DNA from: Zygnema cylindricum
Lineage: Eukaryota > Streptophyta > Zygnematophyceae > Zygnematales > Zygnemataceae
Assembly (NCBI GenBank): GCA_037447655.1
Contig: JBBHKE010003448.1
Span: forward strand, 416,918 to 480,917
Length of the DNA stretch: 64,000 nucleotides
Reading direction: 5' to 3'
Shown here: positions 41,763 through 53,563 of the stretch, piece after piece
Layout of the letters: each line of letters starts with the position of its first letter
Position numbering within the stretch: the stretch's first letter is position 1
Notes under the pieces: generated by a model
What the model saw: the letters and a program-made list of their open reading frames with translations, nothing else
Told to the model about the DNA's origin: nothing
The model's database searches: none
Translations under genes and position numbers: made by a program

Positions 41763-44700
41763 GGTTATGGGCCCACCCTCTAAGGTGCCCATATTTAATG
41801 GATCATAAATTCTTTATTGGGAAATGATGATGGAGGGAGACCTTTTTGAGAAGCACCTATGGGGCATAGTGTATGGGCAAATTCGATGTCGACCTCCACC
41901 TACGTTTGGAGGAACACATTTTTTCTGGCACCTCCACCACCTAAGCCACAATCACGAACGATGACGAGTAAAGGGAGGAAATAATCATGGAAGGAGAAAA
42001 AAAAGGAGTTGTTTCTTAAAAGACACCATTGTCAAGGACGATTTCGGCAGCAGCACCACCAGCAATGGTGACAAGGAGTCAGACCGAACGGTCATTATAT
42101 GAAAATTGGAACTATAAGGACAAAATGGCTAAGCTCCTTCTTCTCAAATGTAGTGAGTTGTATTGCCATTCCCCTTATGCATGTTGAATCTTCCTCTCAT
42201 ATTCGGGTATCTTTTGTAAACAAATATAATAGTGGGTCATTGCAGCAGCAACAGTTGGCAGAAAATAAGATTTCAGCTTATACTTACAATGGAGGAAATA
42301 TGAATTATTATTGCAATGACTTAGGAGCAATATTTGGAGAACTAAAGAGCGCAGGTAACTCATGGTCAAAAAGACAAATAGTAATGACACTGATAATGAA
42401 ATTACTAAAAGAGTATAAAAATATCATTAATAGGTTGCAAGATCAAGGTAATAGCAATTTGAATTGGGATGATACAGTGGGGATGATTTTAGTGAAAGAG
42501 AGTACCATAGAACTTAGGAGAGGAAGTCCAAATGTTGAAGCATTGGCATCCTGATGTGATTGGCGGAATCGTGATAAAGATAAAGGAAAGGATCCCTATC
42601 AAAACTTTGGAGGAAAAAGACAAAGAGGTGGCAGATTTGATCGACAAAGGAGAGGAGCTCTTCGAGGTGAACTATGTCACTTCTGCAAAAAACCATGACA
42701 TTATATGGTAGATTGTGTCAAGCTTCCAAATATCCGACTGAAAGATGGACAAGGTTACTCAAGAGATGGAGGAAATAAAAAGGCTTTTCTGACTGAAGTT
42801 CATGATGAGGAATAAGATAAAGTAGCCGAACCGGAAGAAGAGCTTGAGGAGTTTCATTTTAAATCGAAAACCACTAAGAAGCATGCAGACATTTTACGGA
42901 GACAAAAGAGTGCTTCCGCAAGTAAGAGGGACCCACCTGAGGTTGGATGGATCATAGACTCAAGGGCCTCAATGCATATGTCCAAGGATAAAAGGTGGTT
43001 TACTGAATGAAGAAAAATTCCAACAGTTGAGATAAAGTATAGAAATGGTAGAGTAAAAATCACATGTCTTGTTAGATCCGTTGATTTAAAATTTCTAGTT
43101 GATGGAAAGGCTTCAATTGTAACACTCTTAGATTTTTTTTACATTCCAGAGTTAAGCAAGAATCTAGTCTCTACAGTTGTTCTAGATGAAAAAGAGTTCG
43201 AAACCCGAACTAAGAATAGAATCTTCACAGCTAGCATTGATAATGAGGTTTATTTCATAGCTGAAAAGGGTAGTCAAGGAATGTTCATAATTGTATTTTG
43301 CAATGAAAAGGGGGTTCTCTACTCGTGTGGAAGTGATATGATGTTTTGGCACAAGAGGTTAGGGCATGTGAATCTACAAAGATTAAAGAAAATGAAAAAA
43401 AAAAATAGTAGATAGAATTGAGTTTGGAGATGATGAGACCTCAGATGATTGTAGTGGATGTGCCCAAGGGAAGATTCATAGACTCCCATTTCCGAAAGCA
43501 TCCATATTTAGAAGAGAGAAAGTATTAGATCTAGTTCACACTGATGTTTGGGGGCCAGCTAGGTATGCTTTTTATGGGGGGAAAAGATGATGCTAACCAT
43601 TACAAATGATTGGTCTAGATACTCTAAGGTATATTTTCTTAGACATAAGTCAAAGGTACTACGATTTTTGAAAGAATACAAAGTATGGAGTGAAAAATTA
43701 CATGAAACCTCAATAAATGGGATAAGAAGTGATAATAGGAAAAAATACACCACAAAGGAATTTGAATAATTTCTTAATAAAGAAAGAATCCATCATGAGA
43801 AAATTGTTCCTTATAATCCACAACAAATTGGAGTAGCAGAAAGAGTGAATAGAACTTTAGGAGATATGTCCCGAAGTATGCTAACTGATAAGAGAATAGG
43901 ATTCTAGTTTTGGGCTAAGTCTATGTACTATGCTAACTTCATCAAAAATTGAGTGCTAAATTCGCCAAATAAGGAGGAAACTGCATACGAAAGGTGGACG
44001 GGAAGAAAACCAGATTTATCTAGTTTGAGAGTGTTTGGAATTCAAGTCTATAGTTTTGATTCCGATAAGACTTACTAGAAGTTCGAGGGAAGAGAGAAAC
44101 CAGGTTATCTTGTAGGATATGATGAGAGCACAAAAGGATATTGAGTGTATGACTTGAAAAGAAAAATATCATTTTGGTAAAACACATAGTGGTGATGAAT
44201 GAATTAAAGTCTATTGATCCATTCAAATAAAAACAAAGAAGTCAAAATCAGATTTGAACCGAGTCAGTTTTCTGATTTTACCTTTGGAAATAAAAAGATA
44301 GAAGACAGCGAGAAGGAAAAATTTGCAGATATACCAAAAGAGAAAGACGAAGAGACAACATCCGAGGAAACACCACAATAAAAAGTGGAAACCGGTGAGG
44401 AACTTTATCAAACACCGGAATTAGAAGATAGGGGAGTTGAAAATCTTCCTAAACGAAACCCGATGATGCCTTCCATACCGGCGTCAAATTTTTGAAGGAG
44501 AGAGAAGAAGTAGTAGACGGCTTCAAGAAATACAAGTAAATAATCAACTCACAAAGATGTCTCACCCAGATGAACCTCAAACATACTTAGAGGCCATAGA
44601 TACCCCAGAAAGCAGCCAGTGGATCACTGCCATCAATGAAGAAATGGCTTCCATCATGGAAACCAATACATAGGAGTTGGTAGACTTTCCACCGGATCAA

Positions 44701-46133
44701 AAACCGATTGGATGTTAGTGGTTTTTAAGCTTAAACTAAACCCAAAAAACACCATTGAAAGATATAAGGCTAGGTTGGTTGCTAAAGTTTATACTCTGGA
44801 AGAAAGAATAGACTATGAAAAAACCTTCGCACCTGTAATCAAATTTCCTTTTTGTCAAAATCCTCTTAAGTTTAGCCGCATCACATGATATAGAAATACA
44901 TCATATGGATACTAAAACCGCCTTTTTACACGGAGAGTTAGAAGAAGAAATCTACATAAGACAACCGGAAGGATTCGTGGAAAGTGGAGAAGAAAGCAAG
45001 GTGTGTAAATTGATAAAAACATTTATGGCCTTAAGCAAGCCCCACGGCAATAGAACATAAAATTGGATGAATATCTGATTGGTTTGGGATACATTAGAAT
45101 AAGTTCAGATCACTCCATATATATTTGAGGATGAAAATGGAGTGATATTTATTGCTATTTATGTTGATGATTTGTTAGTCTTAAACATGACCTTAGATAT
45201 GATTAACAAACTCAAAAAGGATCTGAGAAGTCAGTTTGACATGAAAGATCTCGGTGAAGCAAAATACATTTTGGGAATTCAAATAGAGAGGGATAGAGGG
45301 AATAAAATTATAAGACTCACTCAAAAAAAAGCTATCACTAGTATGCTAGATAAGTTTTAGAGGGAGAAAGCAAATGGGTGTACCACTCCTATGGATCTAA
45401 AAAAAGTATCGGAGGGGAGTGAAGAGTGAGGGATATTGATTTTGAATGATGAGATGGAAGAGGAAGAAAAGAGGTTTATCGAAAGAATTCCTTATAAAGA
45501 AGTTGTAGGCAGTTTAATTTACTTTATTAATTGTACACGTCCGGACATAGCTGCGGCTGTAGGCGTATTCAGTAGAAGTCTAAATGAACCTATGAAAAGA
45601 GACTGGGAAGCAGCCAAAAGAGTGATGAGATATTTGGAGGGAACAAAGGAATTATGGTTGCATTTGGGAGGGAAGCACACTGACATCGCCACTTGGAGTG
45701 ATGCCTGTTATGGGGATGTGCCTTTGAGACGATGTACAATTGGATATGGTGCATGCTGTTGGAGTAGCAAACAACAGAAAGTAGTTGCTCAGTCCACTAT
45801 GGAGGCTGAATACATAGCTTCATGTGCTGCGACTAAAGAATTAATGTGAGTAAAATCTCTACTCGAAGAACTTGGGTTCATGAAATCTGGGACTCAAAAT
45901 ATCTTTGTGATAATCAGCTGCTATCTCTATCGAACCAATCCAAACACCATTTCAAAGCTAAACTTATGGATATAAAACTAAGCTTTGTCAAAGAGAAAGT
46001 TAAGAATAAAATAATCAAATTGGTTCATAAAAGTCATAAAGAGATAATTGCATACATGATGACAAAACCAGTGCCTTCTCCTAAGTTAAAATTTTGTAGA
46101 GAAAATTGTGGACTTAAAATAAAAGTTGACTAA
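41743..46133 (+). pseudogene. Element G gag-pol, heavily degenerate
   Basis: Gag begins at 41743 but has stops in the second and seventh codons. Recognisable parts: gag QQQLAENKISAYTYNGGNM (about 42250); knuckle CHFCKKP-HYMVDC with a stop (about 42670); protease DSRAS in place of DSGAS (about 42957); integrase HKRLGHVNL and CSGCAQGK; a damaged DDE core (DNRKKY replaces DNGGEY). Then RT with IAIYVDDLLVL (near 45170) and RNase H with CCWSSKQQKVVAQSTMEAEY. It has the highest density of stops and AT-rich substitutions among the full-length copies, so it is old or heavily methylation-mutated. Confidence 0.9.
41763..41777 (+). promoter_or_regulatory. Primer binding site of element G, intact
   Basis: GGTTATGGGCCCACC directly after the TSD-supported LTR end. 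It is identical to elements C and F although the surrounding LTR has diverged strongly. Confidence 0.8.
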
Positions 46134-46134
46134 G

Positions 46135-46146
46135 AATTAAGGGGAG
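46135..46146 (+). promoter_or_regulatory. Polypurine tract of element G
   Basis: AATTAAGGGGAG between the pol stop and the 3' LTR. Confidence 0.75.
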
Positions 46147-47031
46147 TGTTGAAAAGAATTAATTAATATTCCCTTCTTAATTTAGATTTTAGAGTGAAAA
46201 GAGAGAGAGAGAGTCACAATGGCTGCCGCCATAGTCAAAAACAAACAAGCAAACAAGAAGATAGATTACCAAAATGTTGCCCTTATAAAACCTTGGTGTG
46301 CAAAGTATTATTAGTCATTCGCCATAACCATTAAGGCGTTAACAAAACGATACACGTCTATGGTTCAAAATTAATTATATTGTTACGCAAAACGTCAATA
46401 TCACTTAAACATACCAAAATTGACAAAACGCTATGTATAGTCAAACGACGCTCGCGGACGCAAATCTAACCATGTAAAATACATGATTGGACGGACGTCG
46501 TCGCCCACGCCAAATCCAAGTGAATCTTTGGCGGATTTTGAACATAGCGGCGCGCTTTGCCACGTGGTGCCACATCATTGGACGTCGGAAAAGATGGGAG
46601 GAGGAACGATGGCTTCCAAGTTGACAAGTGTTAACTAGAAGGCCATGTTGTACAATGGTCGTAGAAGAAGTACAATCGGCCACTATACCTTCTTCTACTA
46701 TACACTTATTTGATTGGCATAGGGTAGAGTAGTAGATAGTTGTGAGTAGGAGTTAAGGGACTTAGTTGGTTTGAGGCGCCTCTCTCCAGCTGACCTTTTG
46801 TATTAATAGGCCATCTTTGGCGAGCCATAACTTACTCTGCAAGGAGCAAATTCAGTGATTCTTTTTGCGTTTGACTCAAAAGAGTCTTGTCCTCACAAGG
46901 GTGAGGTTGGTCAAAATATTTGTGTGCGTGGGCGATACTTATTCAGTGGGAAAGTGAAAGGGGAAAATATTATCCTAGATGGTTTACATAGGCAGCTCAT
47001 TTTGTGGGTTAATAGAGACCACATAATTTCA
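46147..47031 (+). repeat. 3' LTR of element G
   Basis: 885 bp ending ATAATTTCA before the TSD. It carries the perfect repeat GTAGAAGAAG (46661-46670) / CTTCTTCTAC (46689-46698), GACTC-AAAA-GAGTC and CCTCAC-AAGG-GTGAGG near 46870-46905. Confidence 0.93.
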
Positions 47032-47036
47032 GCTGC

Positions 47037-47250
47037 AATTGCAATTGCACCAAATCCTGAGTATCACTTTAAATCAAATCATATGGATATCCGTCTGAGC
47101 TTTGTTAGAGAGAAGGTTGAGAATAAAATAATATGTTTGAAATTTAGACAATATAGAGAGATGGTAGCAGATATGATGACTAAACTGGTTCATTCTCCCA
47201 AATTAATATTTTGTAGGGAGAAGTGTGGAATGAAGCAAAAGATAGACTAG
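47037..47250 (+). pseudogene. Copia element H, end of RNase H right of insertion G
   Basis: Resumes the FCDNQAA frame as AIAIAPNPEYHFKSNHMDIRLSFVREKVENK, then MVADMMTK and CREKCGMKQKID with TAG at 47248-47250. Joining it to 39071-40853 gives one element after removal of G and one TSD copy. PPT AAAATAAGGGGAG at 47251-47263. Confidence 0.9.
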
Positions 47251-47263
47251 AAAATAAGGGGAG

Positions 47264-48342
47264 TGTTGAAAAAGGTATTCTAAAGTCTTACTCTTTTGGT
47301 CTTACTGCAGCCCTTTGTTGAAACTAAAGGTTTTTGTATTTTCTAGATAAAAGGTAGAAAAGGAGAAGAGGCATTCTGCCTCTAACTCCTCTCCTTCAAC
47401 TCTTACACTTAGCGCTGTCAGTGAAAGGTTGAAGAGGGAGCTAGAGCTATGGCTGCCTACGCTTTTAAGAGAAAGATATGTAGCACTTTTGGTAGATTTA
47501 CCAAAACGACTTGACGGACCCAGGATTTGATCCTGTTACCTGCCATACATCAAATCCAGCTGTAGTCAGTAGCATTTTTCTAATAATCTATGATCGGTGC
47601 TGGTACATATGGGGTTTGACAACTATTTAAATTATTATACGTACACAAGTTCGTTTTATGGCGTGAACAGATTATCAGACATAGAAATAGTTTTTGTATA
47701 GTACGACATAGTACTCCACAAAATGAATATCACGTATTTGTTTCAATCGCAAAACAAATATCACGCAATTAATTTCGACGGCTATGAATAATTGCCAATC
47801 TAGATCGAACGGCCGTTATAGATGTCGAGATCGCTAAATGGACGCTTTAGCAGTTTTGTGTCATCGCCAAGGCAAATGACACATGGCACAATAACATTGG
47901 CTTGCGGCATCTCCGGAGAATACGGGAACAAAATGGATGTCGACATTTTGGCCATGTCGTACAATGGTCGTACAAAAAGTACATCGGCACCTGTACTTTT
48001 CTCTACAACACAGTAATTTGATTGGTCCATACTCTAGTAGTATAGGGTTTAGAGAGGGATTTAGGACTTAGAAAATTTGGTAGGTAGATCCCTCTCTCCC
48101 AAATAGCTCCTGTACAAAAGGTCAAATTTGACCCTTCATCATTAACTGCTCACGGAGCAAATTCAAAGATTGATTTTGCAATCAACTCAAGGGAGTCTTG
48201 TCTTCACAAGGGCAAAATTGGTCAGAGTTTTTGTCTTCCATGGTGGAAGTTATTTTTGGTGAAACACCAAGGGGTGAGGGTTATCCTAGGGGCTTCGTTT
48301 GAGGTGGCTACGCTGAGGACCAATGGAGGTCTCAAAGTTGAA
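47264..48342 (+). repeat. 3' LTR of element H
   Basis: TGTTGAAAAAGGTATTC to CTCAAAGTTGAA, a relative of the B/F LTR type. It has TGCTC-ACG-GAGCA (near 48145) and CTTCCA-TGG-TGGAAG (near 48238), where element F has CTGCCA-TGG-TGGCAG. The gag ATG lies at 48323. Confidence 0.85.
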
Positions 48343-48472
48343 GGTCATCTTTAATGAAACTAGCTTCATATACTGAGAAAGTATGATGATAGGAGCTCTT
48401 TGAGAGAAAAGGTTTTGGGGGATTGTGAGTGGACGAGTGAGGCGTCCATCTAGTTTGGGTATCCCTCCACGA
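48343..48472 (+). pseudogene. Truncated gag start following LTR H
   Basis: After the LTR the sequence continues as the gag start of the same subfamily (CATCTTTAATGAAACTAGCTTC, as in F at 58678), with the primer-site region deleted. It then breaks into gypsy sequence. The LTR is thus flanked by internal sequence on both sides, as expected after recombination between tandem elements. Confidence 0.75.
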
Positions 48473-50446
48473 TAATTACAGACGCCAGCGATACGGCTAT
48501 TGGAGCGATCCTTATGCAGGATCGCGGAAAAAGGCCTACAACCCATTGCCTACGAGTGTCGAAAACTAAAGGCAGCGGAGCTTAATTGGGCCACCCATGA
48601 AAAGGAGACAAATGCGATAATCAATGCGCTAGAGGTTTGGAACTGTTACGTTCAAGGGAAGCGGATCACAGTTATCACGGATCACCACGCCCTGCAATAC
48701 GCGCAAACACAGCCGAAATTGTCGAAGAAACAAGTTCGCTGGATGACGTTTCTCCAGACCTTCGGGCTGGAACTTGTCATTGAATACAAGTCGGGAAAGA
48801 CGAATCCGGCAGATGCGTTGTCAAAAAGACCACGGGTCGCTGCTCGAGTGGCGGAGCAACGATCGCACACATCGCAGGATGTCGACGTTAGCTTTGTGAA
48901 GAAGAACACTGCAGCGGCGGCCACAGCGCAAGTTCTAAAACTCAGTGCAGTCACTAGTACGGTGGAAGTGGACGAGCAGTGGCTAAGTAGAATCAAGGCA
49001 GTATATGACGACGACGAGACATTACGAGAACAAATAAAACGCAAGGTATTGGTTCGGACCGCCAATGGTATGTGGCCATACAGACCAAGTCAAACAACGA
49101 GACTTTACGTCCCGACAAACCAAGAGCTACGCCGTTCGATACTGAAATTAAGTCATAATGAACCACTCAGTGGACACTTCGGCCGGGTTAAAACAACCGC
49201 ACGTGTCGCTGAGGCGTATTATTGGCCAAACATGTCTAGGGACATAGCGGAGTATGTCCGGATGTGTGACTCCTGTAACAGTAACAAAGCAGAATCGAGT
49301 CACCAGGGTGTGTTACAACCACTTCCGATACCATGTGTTCCTTGGGAGGCGATTTCGATGGACTTCATTGTTGCTCTCCCGTTAACCAGGGAAAGTTATG
49401 ACTCTTTTTTTCGTTGTCGTGGATTACCTGACAAAAATGGCTCATTTCTTACCCACGACAACTACAGCCACAACGCGAGATGTGGCAGGCTTATTCTTTC
49501 GGGAGGTACTCCGCCATCACGGACTCCCAAAGAGGATCGTCAACGACCGGGATCGGTAATTTGTGAGTCACTTTTGGAGGGGTGTGTTTGACCTATGTGG
49601 AACGCAACTGGCGATGTCCACAACTTACCACTTTTAAACAGATGGTCAAACTGAAAGGGTGAATCGGATATTGGAGGAGGAGTTACGGGCTTATGTCTCG
49701 GTGCACCAAACAGACTGGGTAAACCATCTAACAGCGATTGAAGTGGCGTTCAACAGTGCGGTGCACTCGTCCACGAATGCTATGCCATTCTCCCTCAATG
49801 GACGCCAGCCCACTCTTCCCCAAAACTTATTGGTCGCGGACTGCCCTACGCCGGCAGCTCTGGATTTTGCCGCAACGTTGCAAGGGAACCTGGAATAGGC
49901 GGCGAAGGCGCTCCAACTGGCAAAGGATCGTCAAAAGTTGCAGGCTGATTCTCACCGGAGGGAAACCGTTTTTGGCGTGGGTGATAAGGTTTGCCTCAAT
50001 ATGGCAAACCTCTCCTTACCGGGCGCTCTATCTAAGAAATTGGCACCAAAATTCACGCGCCCATTCACGTTACTGTCACGTGTGGGAGAGGTGGCTTATA
50101 AGTTGGATATTCCGACGGAGTGGCATATCCACAATGTCTTCCATGTTTCCCTGCTTAAACGGTTCAGAAACCCAAATTCGATGTTCCCTAATCGACAGCA
50201 AACTACTCCTTTGCCCCCCGTTCGGGGTTCCTCGGACGAGTATGAGGTGGAAGAGATACTTCGGTCGCGTCGCTCTCAACATTCTAACGCCAACCAATAT
50301 TTGGTGCGTTGGAAGGGCTACGGCGATGAGGATGACTCTTGGGTGAACGAGAAGGATCTGCATTCTCCTAAGTTGCTGCGCCGGTTTCAGATGAGTGAGG
50401 ACACTCAACTCCACCAAAGGGGCATTCGCAGCGGCCGCGGTAAATG
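48473..50446 (+). pseudogene. Ty3/gypsy chromovirus: RNase H, integrase and chromodomain
   Basis: Frames shift three times but read continuously. RNase H: ITDASDTAIGAILMQD, WATHEKETNAI, VITDHHALQYAQTQ, KTNPADALSKRP. Integrase zinc region: HNEPLSGHFG and CDSCNSNKAE; core: [36 protein letters not shown]-terminal LPGALSKKLAPKFTRPFTLL is followed by a chromodomain (YEVEEILRSRRS, QYLVRWKGYGDEDDSWV, about 50240-50390), which is diagnostic of chromoviruses and in known members directs integration to heterochromatin. Frameshifts lie near 48530 and 49410, and a TAG at 49896 falls in the IN C-terminal part. RT and everything upstream are missing. Confidence 0.93.
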
Positions 50447-50660
50447 AACGAAGCGCAATGTTGCAACCATCGCAATTATATTAGGGACGCGGCGAAGAAA
50501 CGCAGCGACAAGGTCACCTCACTTCGATGATACAGCGACGCAACCACTGCAGGGCAGCATGGATACGGTACCATCAGAGGAACGTAGCGCCATCGCTGCG
50601 TTGACAAGAAAGCGCAACCGCGCAATTGTGTTCCACCACATTGGTGACAACGAACCCTTG
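50447..50660 (+). other. 3' tail of the chromovirus fragment
   Basis: GC-rich, non-coding sequence with repeated GCAGCG/GCGACG words between the chromodomain stop and the copia J junction near 50660. It may be 3' untranslated or LTR sequence, but no second copy is in the window. Confidence 0.4.
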
Positions 50661-52655
50661 GTTTCATATCTATATTTTTATCAGCAAGCATAGATCTAGC
50701 ACACTCTATAACTGTTCTATTTAACCTCTCTGAAACACCATTTTGTTAAGGTGTGTACGGAACAATTAGCTGTCGACTGATGCCTTCATCCAAAAGAAAC
50801 TTTGTAAATTCATTTGACATATACTCGCCTCCATTATCCGATGTGAGTTCCAAAATTGAAGTACCATGGAGCTTTTCCGCCCAAGCTTTGTAGTGTTTAA
50901 AGTGTGAAAAAACCTCAGTTTTTTCTTTCATGAAATACACTTTAGTATATCTGGAAAAATCATCAGTAAAAGTCACCATGAAGCGAACCCCCCCAGCAGA
51001 TGGTATTTGAGCCGGGCCCAACACATCAGAATGAACGAGCTGTAAGACCTTCGTTGATCTGTGCTCCGATTCTTGTGGAAAAGGCAGCTTGTGAATCTTC
51101 CCTCAAGAGTAGCCATCAGATATTTTAACTGGCTGATCTGTTAAAGTAACACCTTCTATTTTGCCAGACTTCACTATTTTGTTCAAGCTGTCATAATTAA
51201 CATGTCTTAGCCTTTTATGCCATAACTCATTCTCAGACATTACACTTGAGTAGAGAACATCATTTTCTTTAGAATCTGCCATATCAATACATTACATTTT
51301 TCTTTTATCTCTAGTTCCTGTGACTGCTACTTTCCCTAGCTTGCTTACAACCTGTCTACCCCCCTTAAGGGTTACTTCAAAACCTTTGCTTTTGACTAGA
51401 GACGTAGAAAACAAATTCTTTTTGAAGTCTGGAACATACATGACATTGTGTAAAGTTCTTTCAAACGACTTGCCTCATATATCTACCAGCAATGAAACAT
51501 CACCCTGAGCAGAAGTGTGGACACTCACACCACAAGCATAGTATATATTCTTTGCAGGTGTATTCTGGAGAGTAGTAAAAAGGGCCTTGTTCCAACAAAT
51601 GTGAGTTGAAGCTCCCGTGTCCATGATCCACCCGGCGTCCTTTGACCATTCCATTGTCGCCGCCATGGCAAATAACTCTGATGTATCGTGCTCATCGAGA
51701 CCAGAGGACTCATCTTCTTGAGTTACAGATGAAGAAAACTGTGAGTTGTTTTGTAAACGATCACCAGAAAAGCCCTAATTAAACTGACTTTGCTGCCACC
51801 TTGGCCTATATAAACCAGTTTCATTTGCCTTTTTGAGCTTATGACAGTACTGATATCCATGACGTTTCTGTTAACAGTAAAAGCATGTAGTAAAAGATTG
51901 CCTATTTTGCTCTTGATTAAACTGATTAATTTGTCTTGCATTCCTAGGACCCTGATTTCTGAGTTGAATATAGTGATTCTTTGATTGTTTAAACTGTCCC
52001 CTTGTGTCAAAATCTATGTTAAACGCTTCTACTTGCTTTTCTCCATTTAGCATTTTTGAAGTAGACTTTTCTTCCAAAATTATATTGATAGCTAACTGAA
52101 GTGTCCAGCTACACTTATCATGTCTTTTCAATTCGGCAGATGCATCTTTCATACTGCTTCGAAGACCTCTAATGATGAAAGCAACCTGTTGAAACTGTAG
52201 GAAAGAGCCACCAGCACACGCATGAGAATCAATAAGAGTTCAAAAGTTGTCAGTATATTCCGCCATCGTTCCTCCCGAGTATTTGTAATCCCAAATATTT
52301 TGTGCCAACAAAAACTCCTCCTGAACATTCGCCTTCTCATAAGAGGATTTGAGGGAAGTCTAAATATCAATTGCTTTCTTCATTTTGATACGAGACATAA
52401 CCATGTTCTCTGAAAGGCAAAGCTTCAGAGCGTTCCGAGCTGACGAATTTTTCTTCGCCCATGATGGATCAACTTCATCAAGAGATCCATCTATCACTTC
52501 CAGCAAACCTTTTGTTTCAAAATATGACTCAACCATATCCGCCCAGTAAACATATTTCTGCCCATTTAAGACTGGTATTCTTAGAGACAGGCCCATAACC
52601 TGTTGTTCTATGACTACCGGTACAGGTGGAGCTGCAGCAGTAGTGGTAGAATTAG
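50661..52655 (-). pseudogene. Copia element J gag-PR-IN, minus strand
   Basis: Reading from high to low coordinates: gag with VMGLSLRIPVLNGQKYVYW (about 52600) and a probable start ATG now ATA near 52653; then the helical gag region and a damaged knuckle CFYC-QKRHGYQYC (about 51870). Protease is WIMDTGASTHI (about 51625), then integrase HKRLRHVNYDSL, HSDVLGPAQIPSAGG, SDNGGEY and QNGVSERLNR. The sequence ends at ADKNIDMKP (about 50665), so RT and RNase H are missing. Several in-frame stops. It differs more from C/F/G than they do from one another and seems closer to element A, judging from the shared LTR end. Confidence 0.88.
52586..52600 (-). promoter_or_regulatory. Primer binding site of element J
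   Basis: Minus strand GGTTATGGGCC (52600-52590) follows AGAACAACA. The first 11 bases match the half-tRNA-iMet site, the last four do not. The site is again translated as Val-Met-Gly in gag. Confidence 0.65.
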
Positions 52656-53563
52656 ATATAACTTACACAGAAGCTAACCAGGAAACCAATCAAACACTGA
52701 TGTTTCACTCACTATAAAACCTGATCCACAGGTACAAATTACACCAAATTCAGCAGAGAATATCACCAGCATACACAATGTCAATTCCCAAAATTACAGC
52801 ATAATTGAACTAGTAAACCATAAGATATGACATCTGCAAGTTTCACAAAAACTGCATTCAGATTTGCATTATCTCAAAACTGGTTACCAAAATATTTCTA
52901 AGTCCTAAACTTTTATACTGAGTGTCTATCTACTGATCCTTTTGACCAATCAGATTGTAGTATCTGAATAGTCGTACTGTACTATAGTACGACAGAGTAC
53001 CTAATGTACTTCCAAAGAATCCTGTTTCCCACTAACCTAATATAAGCATTGTCACACTAAATTTAAATTCACTAAACTCTTGAAACCGTTTGTTCAGGTT
53101 TTCTTCATTTGGCGCCGTACACACAATGTTGTTGCTTAGTCAGCAGTAGTCAAATAAGTCCAACCGGCTGTGGTTAATCTTGTACGAATATTTGGAGTGC
53201 TTACAAAGTACTTCGTCACCTGTGGTCCACACTCAAATCGTAACCATTAGTTTATTTCAAATCGACGTCTTGTATTTATTCTTCACACTTGTTTTCCTAG
53301 ATGTCCGGTATTCCTTTTCGTCCATCCGATGCGCCAGTTTGACTTCTTCCGATGTGTTACATGTGTCAGATTCATTCCGCCTTTTCTGTATTGTCCCGCA
53401 TACTGACGTGTGTCTATCAGACCGTACACTACACTCAAAAGTTACTCATCCACTGTCACACTATACAAGGTAAGTATTATAACTTCAAAGACCCAAAAAT
53501 ATTTTAAGTTATAAACCTACCCTCACAGCCTTATCTACTAAGGATAAAGCGTTGAAACCAACA
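52601..53563 (-). repeat. 5' LTR of minus-strand element J
   Basis: On the minus strand it runs from TGTTGGTTTCAACG (53563) to GAACAACA (52601). Contains GTCGTAC and GTACGAC arms (52971-52993), a GATTGGTC box and TATAAAAG (near 52915), in the same order as in the other LTRs. The outer end is inferred from TG plus the change to gypsy sequence. Confidence 0.65.

Larger units (their letters stand above)
40859..47031 (+). mobile_element. Full-length copia element G with 5-bp TSD
   Basis: 5' LTR 40859-41762, internal 41763-46146, 3' LTR 46147-47031, flanked by GCTGC (40854-40858 and 47032-47036). The flanks join into one RNase H sequence of element H. LTRs begin TGTTGAAAAGAA. It is a third subfamily, clearly different in sequence from C and F but sharing the whole LTR architecture. 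Confidence 0.95.
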
